Source: Vandiemenella viatica (Eukaryota; Arthropoda; Insecta; Orthoptera; Morabidae). Taken from it: 64,000 nt of DNA. The DNA lies in assembly GCA_031002005.1 (NCBI GenBank), contig JARYHS010011408.1:224047473-224111472 (forward strand). The letters run 5' to 3'. A program made the position numbers and the translations under genes. Shown here in pieces: positions 42,501 through 52,127 of this stretch. Below the pieces are notes generated by a model. The model worked only from the letters and a program-made list of their open reading frames with translations. It was not told the origin of the DNA and made no database searches. Positions within the stretch are counted from its first letter, which is position 1, and each line of letters begins with the position of its first letter.

Positions 42501-44976
42501 ATTACATTACTTTATTAGATCTGAAAGTTCATTATTACTTATAACATCTTACTTGAACTGCTTCCGTTCAATTTTCAAGACTCACGTCAAAGTTGCTAAT
42601 TTACATATACGAAACTTAAACATTTTATGCTTCCTCTTGTCAGTTAATGTAATTGATCAGACACTACTCATTGCCAATGATATTGTACAGCGTTTTCCGC
42701 GAAACTTCAACTCAAACACTTTTCAATACACCTAAACAAAACATTATGGTATAATTCATACATATTTTAGACCTATTACCAATTACGGACGCGCATACAG
42801 ATTAACATGCTAATGATTATAAAAAGTTATTTCAAAATGTTATAAGACTATTATTTTAATTACAGTACAACGGAACATAGAAAGAGTACTTTTAATTTAA
42901 CACCAAAAAAATGAGAACTGCTGCCACAAAATTCTGCTTAAGTTTACCAAAGTTATTAGCTCAAGACCATATATCTATCTTGCAAAACTATTTTACTCCA
43001 ACTGAATAATAGATCTTCGGCCATTGATTTTCCGCCGAACGCGAAAGCAAAACCAGACATGCAATTTATTAAGAGTGCATCTTTGTTTTCCGAAGCTCAA
43101 TGAATAGCAATTTCTTACTGCAAAACATAAATTTTAAGCAAAAAATTAATGTTACAAAGATAGCTCACATTTAAATTTGAACTGAACCTCTTGTAGACTA
43201 TGAAAACTCGACTAAAACTCATTCTGATCTTGCAACTCTAATAGTTCACAATTAAGTTCTAAACGGAAAAATTTCCAATTTAGTGAAATTTCTTCTACAC
43301 AATTCTACCGAAAGTTTCGCCGTATGACGACCCATGTTGGCGGTTTTTACTTCGGCAATAATACTTCGTACAACTTCCTATTTAACAATTCAAATCTACC
43401 CATAGCACGAAACAAATTACGAACACTGATATGCCTCGAAGAGCTGACGAAAATAATTATAGCAATTACTCAATGAAATTATTACTGCATTTTTGGATGA
43501 ATGGCATTGTTTAAACAAATGTACAATTAACTAAAAGCTGTAATTTAAAAGTTCACACACGACAATATGCGGAATTCAGACTTATTCTAAATTAGCTTAG
43601 CAAAACCCGAAAAATAGAAATGACTATGGTTAGTCGATAGTCGAAGATTATAGTGATTGATCGCAAGGCCATTGAAAAAACGATCAATCTAGCTCGGAGA
43701 TCTGTGATTCGCTAAAGCCACACATGCAAGAAACATGCTCCTGGATATTTCAAGTTACTTAAAAATTACTAAAGAATGATCCATTCACTCCCCAAATATT
43801 CTCAACAACTACGTGCACAAATTTTATTTAAAATCCACTTTTTATAGCTACACTATAGGTTTTCCCTACTGAAATACTTAACATGATTCTATTACTTAAA
43901 ACACTAGTTAAACGTAACACTCTATCAGCATATTCAAACCACCAATTTATTCTGATGCAATAACTACTCTCAAATTCCATAAATCGTTTCATTCCCTTTA
44001 CTTATTTCTCTCTATCAATTAATATCTTTCCCATAAATTCACTTAAAACATTACTATTCACTCCATACTTATTTAGACTTGCACTAATTAATTTAATTAA
44101 ACTTACATACATTTATACAACTGAACAGATTTTTCCTTACCTCAAATTTCATATTTTTTGTGCTTGTTCTTTCGTTAAATTATCACATTTGAAGTCCACA
44201 AAAGACACTATTTTTATAAACAATTATTTTTGATTCTCCCAAAGTTTACAGATTCCCAACTTCGCAGATCAAACTTCTACAAATGAATTCGCGTTTATTA
44301 CTGCATAGAAATAACGGTTCGATTACTTTACTCACGACTTCCAATTAATACAAAATTTTAATGTATACTACACTTGAGTTTTCCTTCCACATGGAACTGA
44401 ACTATTTCATTTCAGCACTCTTACTTTTGCACATCATTTTATTAGTTAATTTTTACCGTCTGCATTTTTCCAACAGCAATTCAATAAATTCGCGTTCTAA
44501 ATTTTTTAGATTTTTTTTTTTTTTTTTAGTTACATTCCCCCGAAATTCTAAACAAGGACAAGATTCCAAGCTTACCTTTTTATTTCTGCCGAAAAGTTGC
44601 GCTGTGACGAGAAGTGTCGTGATGTTTCGCTGGTCGCGCCGGACTGGCTGCACGCACTGATATCTGCGTCGTGAAGTGCTGACCTTAGCCGAAAGCCGCT
44701 GCGTGGCTGCGTTGAACTGCCTCGCCCGAGGTCGCCGTGTGCTGGCCCGTCAACTGCCACACCTGGTCTCCGGAGTCTCGAACCGACGACCCCCTGGTTC
44801 CACGACCTCTGCTGGTTCTTCGCCGTTGTCTTGCTCTCCGCCGGTCCCTGCATCTACCGCTAGCTAAGCCGCACCTACTCTCGCGTCGTAACGTCTACAT
44901 TTACTTCGTAAAGCCACAATTTTTCGAGGTTTTCCCACTTAGGGTCCGGTGATCGTATTCCGACTTCTGAAACCAC
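39566..44976. other. Noncoding interior of the LARD-like element
   Basis: AT-rich, with no retroviral-type motif on either strand. A GC-rich leader at about 44580-44880 lies just inside the 5' LTR (minus sense). An open frame of 93 codons there lacks any domain. Confidence 0.6.
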
Positions 44977-45652
44977 TGTAATAGGCTGGCCTTGTGGTTA
45001 GGTGACTGCGTTGGGCGTTTTGACCATAACTGGGAATGTGGCTTTACATGTGACTGACCTCTGCGTTTATCTCCTCTTCTTATCTTCTTCCGGATACCGT
45101 CTTGACTTCTTGAAAGCTAACTTATTAATTCAATCAGGATTGTCTGACACCACGTGAAGGTCACAACCCTTTTGCTATTGGAATACTATATTCTCAAATA
45201 ATCAAGATGGAATGTGGATAAACGGTTTAATGGAACCAACCTGCCGATAGTACATTTGACGATGATACCAAGAAGTAGAGTACACTTATTCTACTGGATC
45301 TCTAGTCTGATCGTAGAAGATATTAAGTGAAAGTCATTAATACTGGATGGAACTTAAGATCGTTACGACGTCCGAGGCAGGGCGGCTAAGCTTTAGACTA
45401 GCGGTTCGCTACCCGATGTTGCTCCTAAGCTCGCTGGTAATGAATAGAATGATTTATTGGTTGTACAGAGCCCACTTCGGCTCTGCTTTGCGTCACAAGA
45501 AGGTATTGCTCTATTCAGCATTCCTGAACGGGGCAACGACTTTGCTTGCGTCTGCGCTGAGTGACTGCAACTCTTCACTCTAGCTTCGCCAATGTCTCCA
45601 ACATTTATAAAATCATTCTTACTTAATAATAAAGCCCAAAACGACCATTACA
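44977..45652 (-). repeat. 5' LTR of the LARD-like element (676 bp)
   Basis: Direct repeat of 38877-39565 with TG...CA ends. Transcription should start within it on the minus strand. LTR divergence of roughly 1-2% by eye implies a fairly recent insertion. Confidence 0.92.
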
Positions 45653-46554
45653 ATATATTCATCACCAATAAGACCACACAGATTCAAATGCTAAATAAAG
45701 CTGCCAACACAGCTATTATGATGGATGATACCAGTAAATGTGGTGCTTCGATTCCTTTGATATCACCCAAAATGAAGCCTGATATCCAGAAGGAATTGGA
45801 ACGTAAGTTATTGAAGAGAATACTGTATTCAAGAGATGGATTTTCTTCGATTCTATAGACGCAGAACGTTTGTAGACACTGGTTACAATACACGTTCAGC
45901 ATTGTGAAATCGTAGGTGCTGTAATCATTTACGTATTATATTTACTAGATGCAATTAAATAAGCAGTTAATAACAAACTCTTCGGATCTTAATAAATGGG
46001 CGATACATTCATTTGTGGAGTTTTGAGTTAGAATGAATATGAAGTCATTAAAAAGTTAATATAAGGAATTTTCTTTGGAGGTAACGTGTTCTTTGGATAC
46101 TGGATGTTGTTCCTTCCTAAATCAATCGGTAATGTCATAACCTGGGCGTACACCTCGGCAATAATATTCATAATAGCAGCAGAAAAATAAATTCATAAGG
46201 CAAAGGGAGGGAAAAAAAGATAGTTAATAACTTGAGGTAGACAGAAAACATGTAAATGAAATGAGGTAAAATTGTGTCTTTATCCTAAAAACAGCATCCT
46301 CGTAATATATTCAGAACAGTGGTTTCAACTAAACTCATTAATATTGTGTCTTCAAGTATTGTTTTATAAAATGTTGTCAAATTAGCTTTCCGTAATATGA
46401 CAGTATCATACCCCACCAATCATTACTATTTTCTTTAATTAATTGTAAATGGATACAAATAATTGTACCAATGTATGTAAATTAATTTATCGTAGGATTC
46501 CATAGTTTGCAGTATATGTATTGTTTGGAGGATAGAATAAGTTAGTATCAATAA
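45653..46554. other. No recognised feature
   Basis: AT-rich flank of the LARD-like element. Nothing was recognised. Confidence 0.4.
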
Positions 46555-47432
46555 TAGAGCTGTAAAAATAGCGAGAAATTGTGTACCCGTTACTTAATCA
46601 ATCAGTATTCGTTACTATCGAATCGTTACTTTTGGTACAATCGAACACTAGCACGAAGCATTGCAACGAGTCGCGCCGCGTACGGGACATCGTTACTACC
46701 GTATCGTTTCGTTACTCGTTACTTTTGATACAATCGAGCACTAGTAAGAAGCATCGCATTTTTCCTGTCACGTACGGGTTACGGGATGACTTCGTTCGTA
46801 CTTTGCTAGGTTCAAGTAAATTGTTAATTTAGTAAAGTAAGTTTAGGTAAAATTTGCACTGTAAAATAAAATAAAAATTAGAATATCGCCTTTTTCAATA
46901 AACGCATTTCATAAATGTTTGAAATCAATAAAATCTCACTAAGTTATGATCAATAAAAAACAATAAACATCTCAATTTTCTATCCAAATATCCTATTTAC
47001 AAATTATGCTCTGTAAATTTTAGTGTTAAACAAAAGCAAAGCTACAAAATAACTCTTTACGTTGTCAAAGTTACTTACCTTGTTAAAAATATCAACACTT
47101 AACATTAAAAAATATTAATTATATTAAAATAATTTACACGCAACATGTTTGTACTTACACATTTTCCTTTGTAACAAAATGAATTCAAATCAAAATTCCC
47201 AGAAATACGCGACATACGATGTGCAAATGTTCATTCTCTCATTCAATTCCATTTAGTCGCTGGGCGAACCGTGCAAGTTCCCGCATGATCCTTCGTATTT
47301 GTTTGTTTATCGAATCAAACTAACATCCATACGGAAATGCGAGTAACGAAATGATTTTGTGAGTAACGATTCGGTACTTCGAGCCAGCTAATGTATTCGT
47401 TACTCAGTAACATACGGTTTGCTATAGCTCTA
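46555..47432. mobile_element. hAT-type nonautonomous element (878 bp)
   Basis: TAGAGCTGTA at the left and the complement of TAGAGCTATA at the right are flanked by identical 8-bp ATCAATAA (46547-46554 and 47433-47440). Subterminal CGTTACT/AGTAACG motifs recur about a dozen times (46588-46800; 47340-47415). The interior is AT-rich and noncoding. Confidence 0.88.
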
Positions 47433-47552
47433 ATCAATAAGTAGTGTTAAGATCGGTTATTGTAATTGTAAGAGCAGAGAGTAGCAGAGACAGTGCTTGG
47501 ATTGTCGTAACGCAAGCGTGTGTGTCTGAGACTCAATAGTATGGAGATATTA

Positions 47553-48024
47553 CTGGATGTTTCAAAAATGATCGGTATATTTGAAAAATCAATAAAAACT
47601 AAACAGGAAGCGATAGAAATACACCGTTTGTTGCAATATGCTTGGGACAACAGTAAATTTTCAGGCAGACAAACTTTCGAAATTAGTTTAAATTTTCAGC
47701 AACACATGGCGCTGCAGGCGATTTGAAAGATATAGAAGTAAACGCAGTCTGTGAGTTCGCCATTCTGTAAGTCGTCTTTCTGCTGTAAGCGTGTGCTGTT
47801 CACAGATTGCAAGTTTGCTGTGAAAAAAATGGTTTATTCCTTATAACTTTAGATTTTTCCAGACTGCAGCGCCATCTGTTGTTGAAAATTGTAACTAATT
47901 TCGAAAGTTTGTCTGCCTGAAAATTTACTGTTGTCCCAAGCATATTGCAACAAACGGTATATTTCTATCCCCGTTTAGTTCTTATTGATTCTTCAAATAT
48001 ACCGGTCATTTTTTAAAAACCCTG
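47553..48024. mobile_element. Mariner-type MITE with about 190-bp inverted repeats (472 bp)
   Basis: Left CTGGATGTTTCAAAAATG and right complement CAGGGTTTTTAAAAAATG lead into near-identical arms (CAATATGCTTGGGACAACAG; CAGACAAACTTTCGAAATTAG). TA flanks both ends (47551-47552; 48025-48026). The two arms make up most of the element, leaving a centre of about 90 bp. No coding. Confidence 0.88.
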
Positions 48025-49043
48025 TAGAAAGGTTGTAATGTGTGTCTGTAATCAAGACAAGCAGTGATGTTAAGCATATTGAAATATTGATTTTGTTAAT
48101 GGATAGAGTTGCAGAATAAATCGAAAATTTTTGGAAATAGTGATTATCATTCCTTGGTATCAATAGTTCCTGTCATTTTTGCGCTGATGAAATTGAGTGT
48201 TCTAACTTCCAAATTAAACGAACATCAGCTTAAAGATACTTGAGGTGCGACGGACCTTCTCATCCACAACACGCTGCGATTTCCTGCAGAGTGGAAATGC
48301 TAATATACATTCAGATTCTTCCTGATCTGACCTGGTTGTTAAAGTCAGCTAATTAACCACACTAATTGGGAAATCTCAAAGTGCCGGTGTTACATATATG
48401 TCAACACCTTCCCCTGATTTAATCATTTATTCTGTGTCTCACTGTTAATTCTTATTTCGTATACATAAAATGTCAAGGAACTTTTCACACCCTGTTCTTT
48501 GATTTTGTGACATAAAATCGTAAACATGAACACATTACCATATCATGTCTAAACAAAGCTCTAGTCCAGATCGTATATTTACATTTTTCTTAAGAAACGA
48601 CTAATCTATAGCCAACTTCATTTTTTCGTTTTCAGTTTCCCGTTTTTCTGCGTTCTTATTATTATTCAAAACCCCACAGGGCTGAGAAACAACTTTTTGA
48701 AGGAGCGACTCCTAGATTTCAACGAACTGGCTCCAGAATGCTTCTAATATAAAATTTTTGGAGGTCGAGTCAAAGATACTTTGATATCTCACATAAAGTA
48801 TCTACCGAACCAATATAATCATTTCACTATGCATGCATGTAACTGTGCATTTGTCCTGAGTTAAATGTTAAATGAAGTATAGGTTATTTAAAAAAACTGA
48901 TTATGTGTTTTTGTAAAGTTAAGAATTCCTTGTAGATTTTATTCTTGAGGAAATATACTGCCACAGACAAATTTATATATTGACGCACAGTTGGGATCCG
49001 CCGGGATCTTGCGTTACGTTACTATAGAGTTGTCTTGTTGCAG
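48025..49043. other. No recognised feature upstream of exon 2
   Basis: AT-rich intron leading to the splice acceptor TGTCTTGTTGCAG at 49031-49043. Confidence 0.4.
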
Positions 49044-49170
49044 GGAGGATCAGCCGGAGGGCGGCAACGCGACGGCGGTGGAGTCCATCACCGAGCGACT
49101 GTCAGAAGTCGCCGAGCTGGCAGAACGATTGGACGCCGCGCTCAGCGTCCGACGAACCGCCGACGAGGAC
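49044..49170 (+). CDS. Host gene, second coding exon (127 nt)
   Basis: The exon is bounded by TTGTTGCAG before it and GAC|GTGAGT after it, the latter a near-consensus donor. It is CpG-rich (GGCGGCAACGCGACGGCGGTGG) against AT-rich flanks. After one base completing the exon 1 arginine codon it gives 42 codons: EDQPEGGNATAVES, then ITERLSEVAELAERLDAALS, then VRRTADED. The middle has heptad-like spacing of I, L, V and A, suggesting a coiled-coil start. It ends in phase 0. Codon use favours G/C at third positions, as in real insect exons. I do not recognise the protein. It would be intracellular, as no signal peptide is present. Confidence 0.7.
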
Positions 49171-49317
49171 GTGAGTTCAGCACTAGCACTGTCTATACAT
49201 TGCAGATATAAAAAAAAATAATAATAATTCTGGATGGAATAGTTGATGTGAAATTTAAACAATATTTTCGATGATATATTCTTCACGGGAAACTAACAGA
49301 TTAAAAATGTTGTTTAC

Positions 49318-50125
49318 ACAAAATATTTCGACGTCGTTATCTTCAGCTGAAATAATAACAAGCCGTAAAACCTGAAGTTTATAGCTTCCCAAGAGCGGGT
49401 TGTTGATTGACTGACTTGGCAAGGGCGGGCGTTGTCACGTCGCGTAGCGTCGGTCTCAGATGTCATTAGCACCTCGCGGAACATTGACGACGAGCAGCCT
49501 CAGTAACCGGCATGCAAGCATCACTAAGTTGAAAACAACAATCCCGGTTTACAAGACTAGACTGGAGGTGACTTCAACACCTTCCCGAAGAACGCTTTTC
49601 CAAAAGCTTCTGGTACGCCCCAGCACCCTGGTAGATTCAAGGTCATGTTTAGTTTTAGACTATGTTCCGCCATCGCAAATTTTTCCTTTTTCTCTCAGGC
49701 GAAAAGTTGGGCTACCGCGCTTTGTTGGTGAGCTGTAGCGCTCTGCCCTGGCATTCGGGAGGACATGGGTTCGAATTCCCGTTCGGCCATCCAGATTTGG
49801 GTTTTCCATGGTTTCCTAAAACCATTCCAGGTGAACAGTACGGTGGTTCCTTTAAAAGGCCATGGCCAAATTCCTTCCAGTTCCTTGCCCCCAGTCCTTT
49901 CCGGCCTCTAATGACCTCGATGTCGGCAAGGCGTAAAGTCATAAGCAAAACAACAAAAAAACGCGCATATTCCAAATAACGTTGCTTAATACGCCGTATC
50001 GTCTCGCCTATGTACTTTGGAACAGGTGGCCTTAGTGTAGAAACATTGCACCCGCCAAATGAGTAACGTGAGAATGGTAATGACACACGGGGAAAATATG
50101 TGAAATAGGAAATAATTATAACTGG
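49318..50125 (-). mobile_element. Penelope-like element, C-terminal remnant interrupted by a SINE
   Basis: The minus strand above the SINE reads PKYIGETIRRIKQRYLEYAR, which has the layout of the GIY-YIG endonuclease (Y-I-G-E-T, R-x-x-x-R-x-x-E). Below the SINE it continues AMAEHSL, then AFGKAFF and SLVNRDCCFQLSDACMPV in shifted frames, the C-terminal segment of Penelope-like polyproteins. The 3' part has CTGAAGATAACGACGTCGAAATATT. That is the kind of CTGAnGA...GAAA block known from these elements. The RT domain is absent. Confidence 0.65.
49722..49957 (+). mobile_element. tRNA-derived SINE inside the Penelope-like remnant
   Basis: Head with CATTCGGGAGGACATGGG and B-box GGTTCGAATTCCC, body CCAGATTTGGGTTTTCCATG and TTTAAAAGGCCATGGCC, and tail CTCGATGTCGGCAAGGCGTAAAGTCATAAGC. 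The A-box half of the head is diverged. Confidence 0.88.
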
Positions 50126-50667
50126 CTGTAAATTTGAATTTGAATAAAGTAACAGTCCATCAACCTCTCGAGTATAATGCATGCTGGAAAATGGCAGCAC
50201 TTTAGAAAAGGATGGCATCGCCGATAGTGGACAAACTTTGGAAGGTAATCGTATCTCGTATTTTCTTCATTTTGTCACATGTTAAACAGACGTTGGATAT
50301 AGACTACACATTTCTCTAGTCCACATGAACGAAGTCACAGTCAAAAGCTGGTTAATGCACAGCCTGATAATTGCGTAATAAGACAAATTTTATTTTTGCC
50401 TAGATGAAAAATCCGTCTGTGAACCATGACATACGGAACCAAACCATCATCTACCTTCCGTAAACACCAACACACATGACCGCTATGTGGTGTAAGTGGT
50501 TCCCTGATTACGACGGTGCGTTTGTGCAGAACGTAGTAGCTGCAGATGAATTTTTAGCCTGAAAACAATTTTACGTGCTCACTCTTACGTCTATCTCGGT
50601 AGCATTCACTGTGATTATTTTCTGTTTACAAATCGAATTTGCAATTAAAAGGAAGCTGAAAAATTCA
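50126..50667. other. No recognised feature
   Basis: Balanced to AT-rich. It may be further decayed Penelope-like sequence, but no motif is visible. Confidence 0.3.
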
Positions 50668-50893
50668 AAGAGTGATGGATGAGCGGTAACGCCCTGGCCT
50701 CGCATTTGTTGGGACACTAGTCCGAATCCCCGTCCGGCTATCCATATTTCAGTTTTCCTTGGTTTCCCGAAATCACTAGAAGCGAATGTTGGGATTTTTC
50801 CTACAATAGACCATAGTCTAATCGTACCATTTCTTACTTCTAGTCCTTTAATGACCTCGCTGTTGACAAGGCGCAAAGCCATAAGAAAAAAAA
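50668..50893 (+). mobile_element. tRNA-derived SINE, diverged
   Basis: GTAACGCCCTGGCCTCGCATTTG, CCGAATCCCCGTCCGGC, TCAGTTTTCCTTGGTTTCCC, CCTTTAATGACCTCGCTG, and a tail AAGCCATAAGAAAAAAAA. The B-box has changed (AGTCCGAATCC). Confidence 0.82.
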
Positions 50894-50990
50894 TCTCTGG
50901 CCGCTATGGAATAAAAGGAATATCAAAGGAGCTTGCGAGGTTAATACTTACTTTTGCTGTTTAATAGGGCCCGTTATGCACTTTTGATTT

Positions 50991-51339
50991 TAGCCAAAAA
51001 TGTCAAACGTTGGCCGCCTCGCCGTTGTTTAATACAGACCTTTCTCTTTGAAAAAATTTATTCATCAGTCATTAAAAATAATTCTCCATCGGTTTCTTTT
51101 GTTCAACATTGATTTTTTTTGTATTGTACTCTCAATGTTTAAAACTTTCACAAGCTTAACAAAAAACTCAATCCAACAATTTTTTAAGCCAGTCTACTAT
51201 AACAACGAGTAAAACAAAACAAAAGATACAGTCAGAGATGTTCATAGCTTAAATCTTTGGTTGACACAGTTACCAACTTAAACATCCCACCATATTATTT
51301 TAACTATTACTTAACTAATTCTATGGTTGTTATCTCACA
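50991..51339 (-). repeat. 3' LTR of the TR-GAG element
   Basis: TAGCCAAAAATGTCAAACG through GTTGTTATCTCACA on the plus strand. It differs from the other LTR at about eight to ten positions (for example TTTGGTTGACACAG against TTTGGTTTACACGG), roughly 2-3%. Confidence 0.92.
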
Positions 51340-51745
51340 TATGCCCCCCCATTTCGGAGCAGTTAAATCATTATTTAACTAAATGATGATTTCAACAAAA
51401 CGAAATGTTAAATAACAACCACAGTTACATTTTCAAAAAAAACAACTAAATTACTCAACTAAATAAGTCTATCAAAATCTTTTCATCGAAATAATGTTCA
51501 GATTTTACACTCATCGTATTTCAGGATCAGTTTTAGATATTCTTTGTATTCAATTAATAAAAATTATTAAAGTTAAAATTAGACTACCACTTAATTAGAA
51601 CTCAATACATACATTATGTTATTAAAAATTGCCTCAATTCAACAAAAAAAATCGAACATGTATCGAAATATCTAATACCATACATGGCCAAATAAGAATA
51701 TGTGCTGTGTGATCATCAGTCATAATATTAGTGTTCCTTCGCCCT

Positions 51746-52127
51746 TTAAAGCTTTAAGTCTACTATATTCCGCAATCCAGGTCTCTTTTTTGATACAGGG
51801 TAGACTAACAAATAAGCATTTGGATGAGGTTTATCCTTGACTATGAAAGGCTCCCAATATATATCAATTTATTTCTTAATTTGGGCATTGATCTCACACG
51901 ATTTTTTGTTGTTTTAACCAATACCAAATCACCAACATTGAATTCAGTCAACCGAATCCTCTGGTCATGACGTTTCTTTCTTTCTTCAATCGTAGTATAT
52001 TCCTTCCATCATAGTGTATATTTAATCCTTTCCTCTTCTTTTTTTTACTTTTCCCTTCAAAATTTCTTCCTCATATTCTTTAATATCTTCTCTTCGTATC
52101 ACAAAGCACTTCACTTTTTGATTATTT
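51746..52127 (-). pseudogene. Pol remnant: integrase C-terminal tail
   Basis: The minus-strand reading gives RLTEFNVGDLVLVKT, a beta-rich motif found near the C-terminus of Ty3/Gypsy-type integrases. After a frameshift it gives KPHPNAYLLVYPVSKK and IVDLKL with a stop. Upstream, in the frame overlapping the end of gag, a Lys/Glu-rich segment runs without any protease or RT motif, so the deletion junction lies near 52020-52060. The frame is broken and the piece is not functional. Confidence 0.8.

Larger units (their letters stand above)
38877..45652 (-). mobile_element. LARD-like LTR retrotransposon with noncoding interior (6.8 kb)
   Basis: Two long direct repeats bound it (separate entries). 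ATAT on both outer sides (38873-38876; 45653-45656) is a candidate 4-bp target duplication. Reading on the minus strand, a primer-binding-like TGGTTTCAGAAGTCGG starts 1 nt after the 45-kb LTR. A purine tract GAAGAGGGGAGGTAG directly precedes the 39-kb LTR. The 5.4-kb interior has no gag or pol motif and no open frame above 100 codons. It was therefore mobilised in trans, if at all. Confidence 0.85.
1337..49043 (+). other. Intron 1 of the host gene (about 47.7 kb), filled with transposable elements
   Basis: It begins GTACAC and ends TTGTTGCAG. Almost all recognisable content is transposon-derived, on both strands and in nested layers. No second host-like exon with paired splice signals was seen between 1337 and 49043, though short exons could be missed by eye. 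Confidence 0.5.

Noticed and set aside
44572..44853. 93-codon minus-strand ORF near the LARD 5' LTR
   Set aside because: GC-rich leader sequence without Gag motifs; not distinguishable from chance.
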